The notes: generated by a model from the sequence alone, not told the origin. A DNA stretch of 64,000 nt from Gluconobacter kanchanaburiensis NBRC 103587 (GCF_007988905.1 NZ_BJVA01000007.1:1-64000), one strand, 5' to 3'; shown: positions 18,515 through 28,024, counted from the first letter of the stretch. Made by a program: numbers and translations.

Positions 18515-19651
18515 TCAGGGCTGACGGACGTCATCGAGTGCCCGAAGGAAAATGCGGCTGTCTTCCGGACGCGCGACGCTGACCCGTATCCAGCTTTCAT
18601 AACCATTTTCTTTCCAGGGTTTGACGATGACGCCATGCTCCAGAAGGCGTTCAGCCAAGGCTGCCGCAGGTTCACGGGCATCGAAAAAGAGGAAGTTGGC
18701 GAAGGATGGTGCGACGAAATAGTCCCGGTTTTCCAGGGCAGTCTTCAGAGTGCGTCCTTCCGATAGTGTTGCCTCCACGCTTGTGCGCATATGGTCCTGG
18801 TCAAGCAGGCTCAACCGGGCCATTTCAAGAGCGGCGCTGTTGCTGTTGAACGGGTCGCGGACGCGCGTCATGACAGATGTGAGATCGGCTCCGGATGTCA
18901 GGGCGTATCCGACGCGCAGGGCTGCCAGCCCGTAGGCTTTCGAGAAAGTTCTCAGAACCATCCACGGTCTGGGTTGTTTTTTGAGAATCGTGAGACTGTC
19001 TGCGTATTCTGGACTGCTTTGGGCGTATTCCCAGTAAGCTTCGTCGATCACGATCAATGTGTCTGTCGGACAGGCATCGATCAGATCTCTCATGGCGCTA
19101 TCCGTCATGATGCAGCCAACCGGATTGGACGGGTTTGAAAACATCAGAACCTTGAGAGGGCCGGATTTTACGGCTGCAAGAAGAGCGGGCATGTCGAAAC
19201 GTGCGTCGGCTGTCATCGGGATTGCGTCCGCTCGCGCTCCCATCATCTCTGGCCAGATCAGGTGCAGGCCAAAAGAGGGGAGGACGGTGACGAGTCGATC
19301 ATCTGGAGACAGGAAAGCCTCACAGATCATGCGGATGATCTGTTCAGAGCCATTTCCGACAAGGATGCGATCTGTATCGATTCCGCTCTGACGCGACAGC
19401 TCTTCCCGCAACGCTTCGGCTGACGCGTCGGGATATCGGAAAAGACTGAATGAGATATCGTTCCAGTGGCTCAGGGCAGCCGGGGAAGGGCCGTAGGGGT
19501 TTTCATTGCTCCCGAGCTTGGTGATGTGTTGAACGCCATATTTATCGCGCACCGCATCTTCCGATAGTCCGGCATTATAGACGGGCAACTGACGGATTTC
19601 AGTACGAGCCAGGGCAAGAGGTGATGTCCGGCAATCGAAAACGGCGGTCAT
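18515..19651 (-). CDS. HisC-like class I/II PLP aminotransferase in the hut cluster
   Basis: A 378-residue PLP-dependent aminotransferase of the histidinol-phosphate aminotransferase type. Motifs include [16 protein letters not shown] near residue 48, [19 protein letters not shown], and the Schiff-base lysine in [18 protein letters not shown]. It forms a two-gene unit with hutD. HisC-like enzymes can act on histidinol phosphate or aromatic amino acids. A biosynthetic HisC would be unexpected in a degradation cluster, so a role in histidine or imidazole-pyruvate transamination is possible, but that is inference. Confidence 0.85.
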   Translation of the reverse strand: MTAVFDCRTSPLALARTEIRQLPVYNAGLSEDAVRDKYGVQHITKLGSNENPYGPSPAALSHWNDISFSLFRYPDASAEALREELSRQSGIDTDRILVGNGSEQIIRMICEAFLSPDDRLVTVLPSFGLHLIWPEMMGARADAIPMTADARFDMPALLAAVKSGPLKVLMFSNPSNPVGCIMTDSAMRDLIDACPTDTLIVIDEAYWEYAQSSPEYADSLTILKKQPRPWMVLRTFSKAYGLAALRVGYALTSGADLTSVMTRVRDPFNSNSAALEMARLSLLDQDHMRTSVEATLSEGRTLKTALENRDYFVAPSFANFLFFDAREPAAALAERLLEHGVIVKPWKENGYESWIRVSVARPEDSRIFLRALDDVRQP

Positions 19652-20066
19652 GGAATGGCTCCGGCAGGGAGGGGGGGCAACCCAGCAGATGAAAGAAAGC
19701 TGTCATGTAAAGACAAGTATGGAATATCGTATATAGACAGAATACGACAGAGTGCTGGTTCGTTTTTCCGGATCTTTTGTATAGCTTTTTAAAAAGACGT
19801 TTTCTTGCAGGGGTCAACGCAAAAAAAAATTCTATTAAACATATGAAATAAAACGGAAAATATTGAGATCTGGATTTTGGTTGTGAGTGGGAGGTGAGAT
19901 GCGAGCACCAAAAAACCGGTTCGGTATCAGAATAGACATAGACAACCATTTTCCGGAATGACATGGTTTTTCCAGCTAAGGCGATATGCCTCTCAGTTTC
20001 CTCTGTAGCCTGTCAGCGACTGATGGCGCCTTTTTAACGACTGCTTTGGGAAAGTACTGGAATAAG
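19652..20066. other. Gene-free divergent promoter region
   Basis: This 415-bp, fairly AT-rich stretch separates the minus-strand aminotransferase from the plus-strand TonB receptor, so it should hold promoters for both. An imperfect match to the HutC-type 11-mer (GTATATAGACAG, 19729-19740) is present but weak. A run of nine A lies near 19825. I see no gene in it. Confidence 0.5.
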
Positions 20067-22592
20067 ATGTCGAAAAATAACGTTCCATCATCGGACCAGC
20101 CAGCCTGTTGTTCTGCCTTTTCGGGTGGAGAACGCTTTGTCTTGGCTGGGAGGGGGACGTCATCTTTTCTTGTCTGGATTCTCGCAACAACCGCGTTTTC
20201 ATGTTTTTCGGCACGTGCAGCCGTTCCTGGCTCTCATTCTGTCGTCCATCATGCGGCCCATAAAACATCTTCGGCAGTCTCTGTGCCGACATCTTCCCGC
20301 AGTAAGGCTGTCCGGTCCCGGCGGGTGACGGCGAGAGAGGCGCTTGAAAGCGAGAACATGCATGTGACGGCCCGCCACGTTCCCCGCGGTGCTGTCACAA
20401 CCGTCTCTTCTGAAACGCTTGCGGATGCGGTGCCGGGCACCAATCCGCTCAAGGTTCTGGCGCGTCAGCCGGGCGTGATGTTCCAGTCCGATGATCCACA
20501 GGGCATGGATACCTGGTCCACCCAGTTCTATATGCACGGGTTCCTGCAAAACCAGATTGGCATGACGCTGGATGGTATTCCGCTGGGTGATCAGGAATTC
20601 CATACTTTTAATGGTCTGAATTCCGTGAACGCCATTTCTGCCGAGAATGTCGGGCGCATGGATGTTTCCATGGGAGCAGGAGCAGAATCGGTCGCCAGTA
20701 CGAGCAATCTCGGTGGTGCGGTCGAATATGTTTCCTCCGATCCGAAACATAAGGCAGGTGGCCTTGCATCGCAGACATTCGGGTCAAACAGCGGATTTCA
20801 TACATTCCTGCGGATGGATAGTGGTGATCTGAACAAGAGTGGGACACGGTTCTATGTGTCTTACATGCGTAATTCGCAGGACAAGTGGAAAGGCGGCGGC
20901 GGCCAGTTTGGTCAGCAGGTCAACGCAAAATTTGTCCAGCCGATCGGTGAGCGCAGCAGCATCTCGTCTTTTTTTGATTATAATCTGACGCAGAGTTATC
21001 TGTATCAGGATATGTCGTTCGACATGTTGAAAAATGGCGGATACGGTATCGATAATTTCTACGGGACACCCAACGCTTATCGGAAGGGTTATCTGTCCGC
21101 GCTTTCGGCGAATGGACTGCCGGGTGGCGCGCTGCCAGCGGGTTACTCCAAAATGTCTGATCCTTGGGATGCGTCGTATTATGATGGTGCGTTGGTTGAG
21201 CGGGACTATCTGGGTGGCCTGAAGGCTAATCTGGCCCTGACGGATCGTTTGCGCTGGGAAAGTGTGGTTTATGGACATGGCCAGTATCTGCGGGGGACTT
21301 GGGCGAACCCGTATGTGTCGTCTCCTAATGGTGCGCCTCTGATCGATCAGGCGACCGTGACGCATTCTCAGCGTTTTGGTTTCACATCTGCCCTGCATTA
21401 TGAAATTGCACATAATGATATCAGTGGCGGTGTCTGGTACGAGAACTTCCATACGAATGTAGGACGTTTTGCTTACGAAGAGCCGCTGTTGTCGGATGTC
21501 GAGGCTGGGCGCGCTAAACCTGTTAATTCCGTTGGAGAGCTTCCGGACCCGTTTGCAACGCTGTGGGGACAGAACCTAAATTCCAATAGTTTTACGGCTT
21601 TTGTGCAGGATACCTATCATGTCCTTCCTAATCTTTCGCTGCACTTTGGTTTCAAGTCGCTTTTGCAGACGGTGCGTGGCGGTCAGTATGCTAATGATGA
21701 AAGCTATACTGGTGTCGGTCAGATCGCTGGTGGCAGTATTACGACAGCCAGGGCTTTTCTGCCGCATTTCAGCGGTGACTGGCATTTCCTGAAGCATCAT
21801 GAGCTTTATTTCGATATTGCGGAGAATGTGAAGTCGTACCCGGTGCAAGCCTTCAAGGAAGGAGCTTCTCCGTTCTCGGTATCGCAGTCCGCTTATAACC
21901 AGCTTCTGCAGAACGGTGGTCTGAAGCCGGAGACAGACTGGAATTTTGCGGTCGGTTATCGCTTTACGCATAAATATGCGCTTGCGTCAGTGCATGCTTA
22001 CCGTACCAATTTTCATAACCGGTTGCAGCAGGTGACGTCGGGATCCATCGTTAATCCGGTTTCGACTGTGGCGAATGTCGGAGGTGTGACCATGAATGGT
22101 GTGGATGGTGGTCTGACCTTGATGCCGGTTAAGGGTCTCTCGCTGTATAACAGCATCAGTTATAATCATGCGACCTATGACAATAACGTCACCGAAGCTG
22201 GAACGACCTATCATATCAAGGGTCAGCAGATCGTTGCCTATCCGCGTTTCATGTACAAGGCCAGCCTTGCGTATGAGTGGCACGATTTTTCGGCGCATCT
22301 CGATACCCAGTTCCTCGGGACGCGCAACTACAGCTACACCGGAGACATGAAAATCCCGTCTTACTGGATCGAGACGCTTGGTGCGCGGTATCGTTTTGGG
22401 AATCTCGGAAAGTACTCGAAGAACCTGAATTTCGTGAAAAACCTGACCTTCGAATTCAATGTCTATAACCTGACGAACACGAAATATATTTCGACGATGG
22501 GTGAGACGGGTATCCCGATGTCCGGTGACTATCAGTCATTCCTTGTTGGTGCGCCGCGCCAGTATTACGGAACCCTCAAGGCAGAATTCTGA
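20067..22592 (+). CDS. TonB-dependent outer-membrane receptor
   Basis: An 841-residue TonB-dependent transporter. After a hydrophobic export segment (FLVWILATTAFSCFSARA) and a Ser/Arg-rich linker, the plug domain is visible (NPLKVLARQPGVMFQSDDPQ, then YMHGFLQNQIGMTLDGIPLG and SNLGGAVEYVSSDP). The long barrel ends in the terminal Phe of GTLKAEF. The open frame reaches 19986, but ATG 20067 puts the signal nearer the N-terminus; neither start has a strong RBS. It lies directly upstream of genes for an exported RidA-like protein and an exported peptidase, which suggests uptake of a peptide or acyl-amino acid. The ligand is unknown. Confidence 0.9.
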   Translation: MSKNNVPSSDQPACCSAFSGGERFVLAGRGTSSFLVWILATTAFSCFSARAAVPGSHSVVHHAAHKTSSAVSVPTSSRSKAVRSRRVTAREALESENMHVTARHVPRGAVTTVSSETLADAVPGTNPLKVLARQPGVMFQSDDPQGMDTWSTQFYMHGFLQNQIGMTLDGIPLGDQEFHTFNGLNSVNAISAENVGRMDVSMGAGAESVASTSNLGGAVEYVSSDPKHKAGGLASQTFGSNSGFHTFLRMDSGDLNKSGTRFYVSYMRNSQDKWKGGGGQFGQQVNAKFVQPIGERSSISSFFDYNLTQSYLYQDMSFDMLKNGGYGIDNFYGTPNAYRKGYLSALSANGLPGGALPAGYSKMSDPWDASYYDGALVERDYLGGLKANLALTDRLRWESVVYGHGQYLRGTWANPYVSSPNGAPLIDQATVTHSQRFGFTSALHYEIAHNDISGGVWYENFHTNVGRFAYEEPLLSDVEAGRAKPVNSVGELPDPFATLWGQNLNSNSFTAFVQDTYHVLPNLSLHFGFKSLLQTVRGGQYANDESYTGVGQIAGGSITTARAFLPHFSGDWHFLKHHELYFDIAENVKSYPVQAFKEGASPFSVSQSAYNQLLQNGGLKPETDWNFAVGYRFTHKYALASVHAYRTNFHNRLQQVTSGSIVNPVSTVANVGGVTMNGVDGGLTLMPVKGLSLYNSISYNHATYDNNVTEAGTTYHIKGQQIVAYPRFMYKASLAYEWHDFSAHLDTQFLGTRNYSYTGDMKIPSYWIETLGARYRFGNLGKYSKNLNFVKNLTFEFNVYNLTNTKYISTMGETGIPMSGDYQSFLVGAPRQYYGTLKAEF

Positions 22593-22616
22593 GAACACAG
22601 CGAGGAAGCGGAAAGC

Positions 22617-23129
22617 ATGTTTCGTCGGTTTGGTACGGTTTTGTGTCTGACGGCTAGTGTATCCGCGGGATTGGGCGGAGCCGCGGCGCAAAGCGTACAG
22701 CGCTATTCCGATCCGAAAGATGATTTTCCAATCTCGACTGCTGTTCGGGTGCCGGCGGGTTCGGAGACTGTTTATGTCTCGGGTCTTGGTCCGGCATCCG
22801 ACATCGGTTCGGGGGCGACGACCGCAGTCCAGACACGGAGTGCTCTGGATCAGATTGCCGCGGCACTTGGTCATTTTGGAATGACGCTTCGGGATATTGT
22901 GCAGATGCATGTCTATCTGGTGGCGGACCCGAGGCTGGGGCACATGGATTTTGATGGGATGATGCAGGCCTATCGGGACAGGTTCAGGAGTGGATTTCCT
23001 GCCCGGACTGTCATCGAGGTTCCTCATCTTGGTAATCCGCACTGGCTGGTCGAGATTGATGTGACGGCTGCTCGTGATGGCAGAGCGGTAGATCATGGTT
23101 CTGGGTTTTCAGATAATCAGAAGGAATAA
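22617..23129 (+). CDS. Exported RidA/Rid-family protein
   Basis: A 170-residue Rid (YjgF/YER057c/UK114) domain with a signal peptide (MFRRFGTVLCLTASVSAGLG, cleavage near AAAQS). The core is VYVSGLGPASDIGSGA, a helix QTRSALDQIAAALGHFGMTL and the HMDFDGMMQAYRDRF to FPARTVIEVPHL end typical of the fold. Cytoplasmic RidA hydrolyses enamine/imine intermediates, but exported members have no settled role. It lies 24 bp after the TonB receptor gene, with a GAGGAAG site, and 3 bp before the peptidase gene, so the three form an operon. Confidence 0.85.
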   Translation: MFRRFGTVLCLTASVSAGLGGAAAQSVQRYSDPKDDFPISTAVRVPAGSETVYVSGLGPASDIGSGATTAVQTRSALDQIAAALGHFGMTLRDIVQMHVYLVADPRLGHMDFDGMMQAYRDRFRSGFPARTVIEVPHLGNPHWLVEIDVTAARDGRAVDHGSGFSDNQKE

Positions 23130-23132
23130 GGC

Positions 23133-24575
23133 ATGAACGTCATCAAGCGGGCTCGGCTTTCCGGGAAAACTATGGGTGGGAGACTGCTGCAAGGCGGTCT
23201 TCTGATTCTGGCTGGTGAGCTGATGGCGGGCCCGGCATTTGCTGCTTCGGCAGATCATCACGTTGCCGCTGATCAGGCACTGGATCTGGCCGAAAAAGCG
23301 ATTGCCCTACGTTCTGTGGAAGGGGCAGGGAACAAGACACCTGAAGTGGCCGCGCTGTTTCGCGATGCTCTGGTCAAAGGTGGGTTTGCGCCGTCTGACA
23401 TCACGATCACGCCTTACAAGGATACGGCCTATCTGATCGCGCGATGGCCCGGACAGGATCCCTCCCTCAAGCCTTTGGTGATTTCGGGACATATGGATGT
23501 AGTGGAGGCCAAGGCCTCGGACTGGACGCATGATCCCTTCAAGCCGCAGATTGAAAACGGCTATCTTCTGGGCCGCGGATCGACGGACATGAAGCTGGAT
23601 GACACTCTGGCCATTGCTGCGCTGCTGGAACTGCGACGGGAAGGATACCATCCGCGCCGGGATATCATTCTCGAGTTTTCAGGTGACGAGGAAACGACGA
23701 TGGCGACGGGAGCCATCATTGCGGACAAGCTCTCCAATGCCGAGCTTGTGCTGAATATGGATGGTGCGAACGGGACCCTCGATGAGAAGACGGGAAAGCC
23801 GGACTATTTCACTTGGGAAGGGGCGGAGAAGAATTATGCGGACTTCCGCCTGACCGTGACCAATCCGGGCGGACACTCCTCTGAACCGCGTCCGGTGAAC
23901 GCGATTGACGAGCTTGCGGCAGATCTTCTGCGGATTCAGCAGTATCGCTTCAAGCCTGAAGTTAATGAGCTGAGCCGTAGCTACTTCCAGAATGCCGCAC
24001 GCTGGCAGAAACCTGAGATGGCGGCTGCGATGAAGGCTTTCGCGCGCAATCCGGGAGACGAGAAGGCCATTCGTGTTCTCTCGGCGGATCCGTCCTATAT
24101 CGGCCGCATTGGCACGACCTGCGTTGTGACCATGATCGAAGGTGGCCATGCGCTGAATGCCTTGCCTCAGAAAGTGACGGCCAATATCAATTGCCGGATT
24201 TTCCCAGGGCACCCACGAACAGCCATTATGGAAGAGCTGCGGCAGGCAGCCCGGGATCCGTCTATGAAAATCGAGGATGCGACGGAGGGCTCCGTTCAGA
24301 CGGCCGCATCCCCGATGCGTCCTGATGTCGTCAAGGCCATCGAACATGGCATGCAGGTTGCCTATCCGGGGGTTGCCGTATTCCCCGCTCTGTCTTCGGG
24401 CGCGAGCGACAGTATGTGGTTCCGCTCACACGGCGTGCCGAGTTATGGAATCAGCCCGATCTTCATTAAGAATTCGGATTCATTCATGCATGGCCTGAAC
24501 GAGCGGACGCCTGTGGCCAGCATTGTGCCGGCTGTGGAAGATTTGCTGGTCCTGATTCCGGATCTCTCTCACTGA
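23133..24575 (+). CDS. Exported M20-family metallopeptidase
   Basis: A 480-residue zinc peptidase of the M20/ArgE/DapE/carboxypeptidase G2 group, with a signal peptide ending near GPAFAAS. The di-zinc motifs are VISGHMDVVEA, RGSTDMKLD and FSGDEETTMATG; a dimerisation segment includes NPGGHSSEPRPVNAID, and a late His is in SDSFMHGLNERTP. It should cleave dipeptides or N-acyl amino acids in the periplasm. Together with the TonB receptor and the RidA-like protein it suggests scavenging of a peptide-like nutrient, next to genes for histidine breakdown. Confidence 0.9.
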   Translation: MNVIKRARLSGKTMGGRLLQGGLLILAGELMAGPAFAASADHHVAADQALDLAEKAIALRSVEGAGNKTPEVAALFRDALVKGGFAPSDITITPYKDTAYLIARWPGQDPSLKPLVISGHMDVVEAKASDWTHDPFKPQIENGYLLGRGSTDMKLDDTLAIAALLELRREGYHPRRDIILEFSGDEETTMATGAIIADKLSNAELVLNMDGANGTLDEKTGKPDYFTWEGAEKNYADFRLTVTNPGGHSSEPRPVNAIDELAADLLRIQQYRFKPEVNELSRSYFQNAARWQKPEMAAAMKAFARNPGDEKAIRVLSADPSYIGRIGTTCVVTMIEGGHALNALPQKVTANINCRIFPGHPRTAIMEELRQAARDPSMKIEDATEGSVQTAASPMRPDVVKAIEHGMQVAYPGVAVFPALSSGASDSMWFRSHGVPSYGISPIFIKNSDSFMHGLNERTPVASIVPAVEDLLVLIPDLSH

Positions 24576-24720
24576 AACGGGGTCGATCCTGACTGACTGT
24601 ATCCGGTTGCGGGATGTCTTCTCTGTCAATGGCAACAGCAGGGGACATCCTGTCGCAGGGAGATATGATTTTCTTTTGCCGCCGGCTTCGATATTCTTGT
24701 TTTTTTAAGGAGTTTGAAAC

Positions 24721-25209
24721 ATGGCTATCAAAGATCCGGTGGTGATTGAACACCTCAACACGCAGTTGACCAACGAACTGACGGCAATCAACCAGTATTT
24801 CCTTCATGCCCGAACCCTGCGCCACTGGGGTGTTACCCATCTGGGGAAAAAGGAATATGACGAGTCCATCGAAGAGATGCGCCATGCGGATTGGCTGATC
24901 GAGCGCATTCTGTTTCTTGGGGGACTGCCCAACGTCCAGCGTCTGAATCCGATCCTGATCGGGCAGAGCGTTCAGGAAATTCTGGAATGTGATCTGAAGC
25001 TTGAGGAAAAGGCCATTCAGGATTTGCGGGACGGAATTGCCTATTGCGAAAGCGTCCGGGACTATGTTTCCCGTGATCTTCTGTTGAAAATCCTCGTTAA
25101 CGAGGAAGAGCACGAGGATTTCCTGGACCGTCAATTCGACCTCATCAAGCAGGTGGGAATCGAGCGTTATATCCAGAAGAACTCTGCTGCTGCGCCTGAG
25201 CAGGAATAA
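24721..25209 (+). CDS. bfr: Bacterioferritin
   Basis: A 162-residue ferritin-like iron-storage protein that forms 24-mer shells. The four-helix bundle with NELTAINQYFLHARTL is conserved. Ferroxidase ligands are visible: Glu19, Glu52, His55, and Glu/His in the NEEEHEDFLD motif. Met53 (EEMRHADW) is the haem-bridging methionine of bacterioferritin. An AAGGAG site precedes the ATG. The gene is convergent with bfd, the ferredoxin that releases its iron, and shares a terminator with it. Confidence 0.95.
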   Translation: MAIKDPVVIEHLNTQLTNELTAINQYFLHARTLRHWGVTHLGKKEYDESIEEMRHADWLIERILFLGGLPNVQRLNPILIGQSVQEILECDLKLEEKAIQDLRDGIAYCESVRDYVSRDLLLKILVNEEEHEDFLDRQFDLIKQVGIERYIQKNSAAAPEQE

Positions 25210-25222
25210 GGGATCGAGCTTC

Positions 25223-25250
25223 AGACAGCCCGGAGTTGTCCGGGCTGTCT
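25223..25250. terminator. Bidirectional hairpin between bfr and bfd
   Basis: A perfect 12-bp stem (AGACAGCCCGGA at 25223-25234 and its complement at 25239-25250) with a GTTG loop lies in the 42-bp gap between the convergent bfr and bfd stop codons, as expected for a shared terminator. Confidence 0.85.
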
Positions 25251-25251
25251 C

Positions 25252-25452
25252 TTATACGACATTGAGCTGCGTCTGTTCGGCCTGGGCTTTCTGTAGTGCC
25301 GAGCGCAGCAGGCAGACAATACCTGGCACGCAGTTCCCGCACTTTGCCTTGCATTTTCGTGCTGAATAGATTTCGGCCGGCCGGGACGCGCCGTTGTGGA
25401 TGGCAATTTCGATATCCTGATGGGACAGCGCGTTACACGAGCATACGATCAT
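25252..25452 (-). CDS. bfd: Bacterioferritin-associated ferredoxin
   Basis: A 66-residue [2Fe-2S] protein of the BFD family that reduces bacterioferritin iron for release. The four ligands are visible as CSC near the N-terminus (MIVCSCNAL) and CGNC later (KAKCGNCVPGIVCLL). It is convergent with bfr. Known Bfd proteins are this short. Confidence 0.93.
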   Translation of the reverse strand: MIVCSCNALSHQDIEIAIHNGASRPAEIYSARKCKAKCGNCVPGIVCLLRSALQKAQAEQTQLNVV

Positions 25453-25544
25453 GGATGGGCGGGCTTTCGTTCACGGAAACCGATGGCCCAAGCCTAGTTC
25501 AATTGCAAATAGTTCGCAAACTCATTTTTTTTGTTTGAAGCGGC

Positions 25545-26036
25545 TCAGGACAATTCCTGCCCTGTCCAGCGTTGGACGACAGGGCGGATCGCGAAATTGC
25601 TCTGGATGCGGACGACGCCGGGCAGGCGCGAGAGTTCTTCTTTGTGAATGCGTTCGTAATCCGCCAGGTCGCGGGCGGCGACGTGCAGAAGATAATCGGC
25701 TTCGCCAGTCATGAGGTAGCATTCGCGGATATCCGGGCACTCCCGGATGCGGGCTTCGAAGCGGCGAAGTGATTCGTCGGTCAGGCGTTCGAGGGTAATC
25801 TGGACGATCACGGTCGTCAGTTTGTGTGCGGAGCGTTCGTCGATGATGGCGCGATAGCCACGGATGACTCCCTGCTCTTCGAGTAGTCGGACGCGGCGAA
25901 GGCAGGCGGATGGCGAAAGGCCCACACGTTGTGCCAGTTCGGCGTTGCTTAGGCGGCCGTCATGCTGAAGGATGCGAAGAATGGATTCTGTAATGCGGTC
26001 GAAGATCATGTTTGAATTATCGTTCTGTTTTCGCAT
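25545..26036 (-). CDS. Lrp/AsnC-family regulator
   Basis: A 163-residue Lrp/AsnC protein. The HTH is RILQHDGRLSNAELAQRVGL, then SPSACLRRVRLLEEQGVI, followed by the RAM ligand-binding domain (TTVIVQITLERL to YLLHVAARDLADYERI). A second Met at residue 10 (MIFDRITES) is an alternative start. It is divergent from alr, and Lrp proteins often control alanine racemase/dehydrogenase genes, so this pairing points to control by alanine or another amino acid. Confidence 0.9.
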   Translation of the reverse strand: MRKQNDNSNMIFDRITESILRILQHDGRLSNAELAQRVGLSPSACLRRVRLLEEQGVIRGYRAIIDERSAHKLTTVIVQITLERLTDESLRRFEARIRECPDIRECYLMTGEADYLLHVAARDLADYERIHKEELSRLPGVVRIQSNFAIRPVVQRWTGQELS

Positions 26037-26096
26037 TTTTGATCATAGTTTTTTCGTTAGCTGAAAGATTATGTGATTGTCCGGCAGGATATTCTG

Positions 26097-27299
26097 ATGA
26101 GGAAAGAGATAGTATCACCTCTCATGATGAGTGCATGTTCTGAGTCTTCCTGGCCTTCCTATCGCGCTGGTGCCTGCCTGACGGTGGATCTGGATGCGAT
26201 TGCCTCGAATTACCGCTTCCTTCGGGAAAGGGTAGGGCGCGCATCATGCGCTGCGGTCGTCAAGGCTGACGCTTACGGTCTGGGAGTGGAACAGGTTGCT
26301 CCTGTTCTCGAAGCCGCTGGGGCACAGGATTTTTTCGTTGCGCATGTTGATGAAGGAATACGACTCCGCTCCGTTGTTTCGGAGAATGCCCGGATTACGG
26401 TGCTGCATGGTCCTCGCCCCGGGGTGGCGAATGACTGTCTGCGTTATGGTCTGCGTCCTGTTCTGAACAGTCTCGAGCAGATTGCGATCTGGCGTGATGA
26501 AGCGCATCGTGTCGACGTGCCTCTTGAAGCGGTTTTTCAGGTTGACAGTGGAATGTCTCGATTTGGTCTGTCGGTGGCGGATATCGAACGCCTGCGGGAG
26601 AACTCAGATCTTATGGCGGGGCTGAAAATCGGCCTGGTCATGAGCCATCTTGCCTGTGCGGACATGCCGGACCATTCTGCAAACCCGCTTCAGAGGGCAC
26701 GAATGCTGGAGATGTGCGCGCAGTTACCGTCTGCGCCCATGAGTCTGGCTGCGTCCTCAGGAATATTTCTGGGATCGGACTACCATCTGGACATGGTGCG
26801 TCCCGGGGCTGCACTGTATGGGATTGCTCCTAACCATGTTGGCCCCAATCCACTGTCCGCCGTCGTCCGGCTTCAGGCGCATGTCCTTCAGGTTCGTGAT
26901 CTCCTGCCCGGCGATGGCGTGGGTTATGGAATGATTTATCGGGCGGCTGAGCCGCGCCGTATCGCAGTTGTTGCGGCAGGGTATGCAGATGGTTTCTCAC
27001 GGCATGGCGCGGGGCAGGGTTGCGCTTGGTTCGAGGAGTTCCGTCTGCCGCTGATTGGGCGTGTCTCGATGGACTCTCTCATCGTGGATATTTCGGATGT
27101 TCCGGAGGGCAGGCTCGATGCGGACATGATGGTTGATCTCATCGGTTCACGGCGCAGTGTGGATGACGTCGCTGTCGCGGCAGGGACAATTGGATATGAG
27201 GTGCTGACGTCCCTGGGGCACCGCTTCTATCGGAATTATGTTGGAAAAGCGGAGAGTTCCGAAAAGGCGATTGACACTTCAGCACAAAACACAAGATAG
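26097..27299 (+). CDS. alr: Alanine racemase
   Basis: A 400-residue PLP-dependent alanine racemase that makes D-alanine for peptidoglycan, or acts in alanine catabolism. The PLP lysine is at about residue 56 in AAVVKADAYGLG. The second catalytic base is the Tyr in GDGVGYGMIYRA. The frame is open from 26073. I chose ATG 26097, which has an AGGA site about ten bases upstream; a start near 26124 is also possible. It is divergent from an Lrp-type gene. Confidence 0.92.
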   Translation: MRKEIVSPLMMSACSESSWPSYRAGACLTVDLDAIASNYRFLRERVGRASCAAVVKADAYGLGVEQVAPVLEAAGAQDFFVAHVDEGIRLRSVVSENARITVLHGPRPGVANDCLRYGLRPVLNSLEQIAIWRDEAHRVDVPLEAVFQVDSGMSRFGLSVADIERLRENSDLMAGLKIGLVMSHLACADMPDHSANPLQRARMLEMCAQLPSAPMSLAASSGIFLGSDYHLDMVRPGAALYGIAPNHVGPNPLSAVVRLQAHVLQVRDLLPGDGVGYGMIYRAAEPRRIAVVAAGYADGFSRHGAGQGCAWFEEFRLPLIGRVSMDSLIVDISDVPEGRLDADMMVDLIGSRRSVDDVAVAAGTIGYEVLTSLGHRFYRNYVGKAESSEKAIDTSAQNTR

Positions 27300-27359
27300 A
27301 CGAACTGAAATCGGATTATGTTAAGATGATGTTGTCTGTCGCAGAAAATCGGAAGTCTC

Positions 27360-27806
27360 ATGTATCTCCGTCGTGATAGAGCTTTGACCGCGATATCCAT
27401 TATGCTGGATGTTGCATTCCACGCGGGCCGGTCTGGGGTTGTCAGCGGTGCTGATATTGCCCGGCGGGGTGACATGCTTCGCCGTGGGATCGAGCCTGTG
27501 CTGCAGGCTCTGTCCCGTGCCGGAGTGCTCTCAAGTGTTCGTGGTCCAAAAGGGGGATACCGTCTTGGTAGGCCGCCACGGACTATCACGCTGAATGAGA
27601 TCGTGCGGACGGTTACGGAAGATCCCGAGCTGTCTGATGATGGTGTAAATCTTTTGCGGACCAAGGTCCTTGAACCGTTCTGGCGGTCTGTGGATCATGA
27701 TGTCTCGGAAAAAATGGCATCTGTCACGCTGGAACACCTACTCCAGAACGCGGAAGAAGCAGGTATGCAGCGACCGAGCCGAGCCCCCATTTCGTTTTCC
27801 ATATAA
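27360..27806 (+). CDS. Rrf2-family transcriptional regulator without cluster cysteines
   Basis: A 148-residue Rrf2-family regulator: RRDRALTAISIMLDVAFHAG, then RGIEPVLQALSRAGVLSSVR and the wing GPKGGYRLGRPPRTITLNEI. No cysteine occurs anywhere, so it cannot bind an iron-sulfur cluster as IscR or NsrR do. Cysteine-free Rrf2 members such as CymR sense sulfur status in other bacteria. Its place just upstream of a sulfite-reduction operon would fit such a role, but this is inference. Confidence 0.85.
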   Translation: MYLRRDRALTAISIMLDVAFHAGRSGVVSGADIARRGDMLRRGIEPVLQALSRAGVLSSVRGPKGGYRLGRPPRTITLNEIVRTVTEDPELSDDGVNLLRTKVLEPFWRSVDHDVSEKMASVTLEHLLQNAEEAGMQRPSRAPISFSI

Positions 27807-27857
27807 CTTTACGAGAAAGTATTTTACAAAAATCACGAAATAAGTTTAACAGACTGG

Positions 27858-27910
27858 AGCATCGCACCATGTCCGATCAATGATTGATTGGCTATGGCGG
27901 GATGCTTTTT
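27858..27910 (+). terminator. Hairpin plus T-run between the Rrf2 gene and the sulfite-reduction operon
   Basis: AGCATC at 27858-27863 pairs with GATGCT at 27901-27906, enclosing further partly paired sequence, and TTTTT follows. It most likely ends the Rrf2 transcript. It could alternatively attenuate the downstream cys operon, since 218 bp separate the two genes. Confidence 0.6.
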
Positions 27911-28024
27911 CGTGGTCTGTCCCTGAACGTCTTTTCGGCTGTCTGTTCGGACCGGAGAGCGGGACGCATTCATGATGGGTCCGTCCACGGGTAGAACCGG
28001 ACTTCATCAGGAAGGTGAGTGCTG

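Noticed and set aside
18515-19651. Histidine ammonia-lyase (hutH) candidate
   Set aside because: The protein is a clear PLP aminotransferase with a SKAYG lysine motif and lacks the Ala-Ser-Gly MIO triad of HutH.
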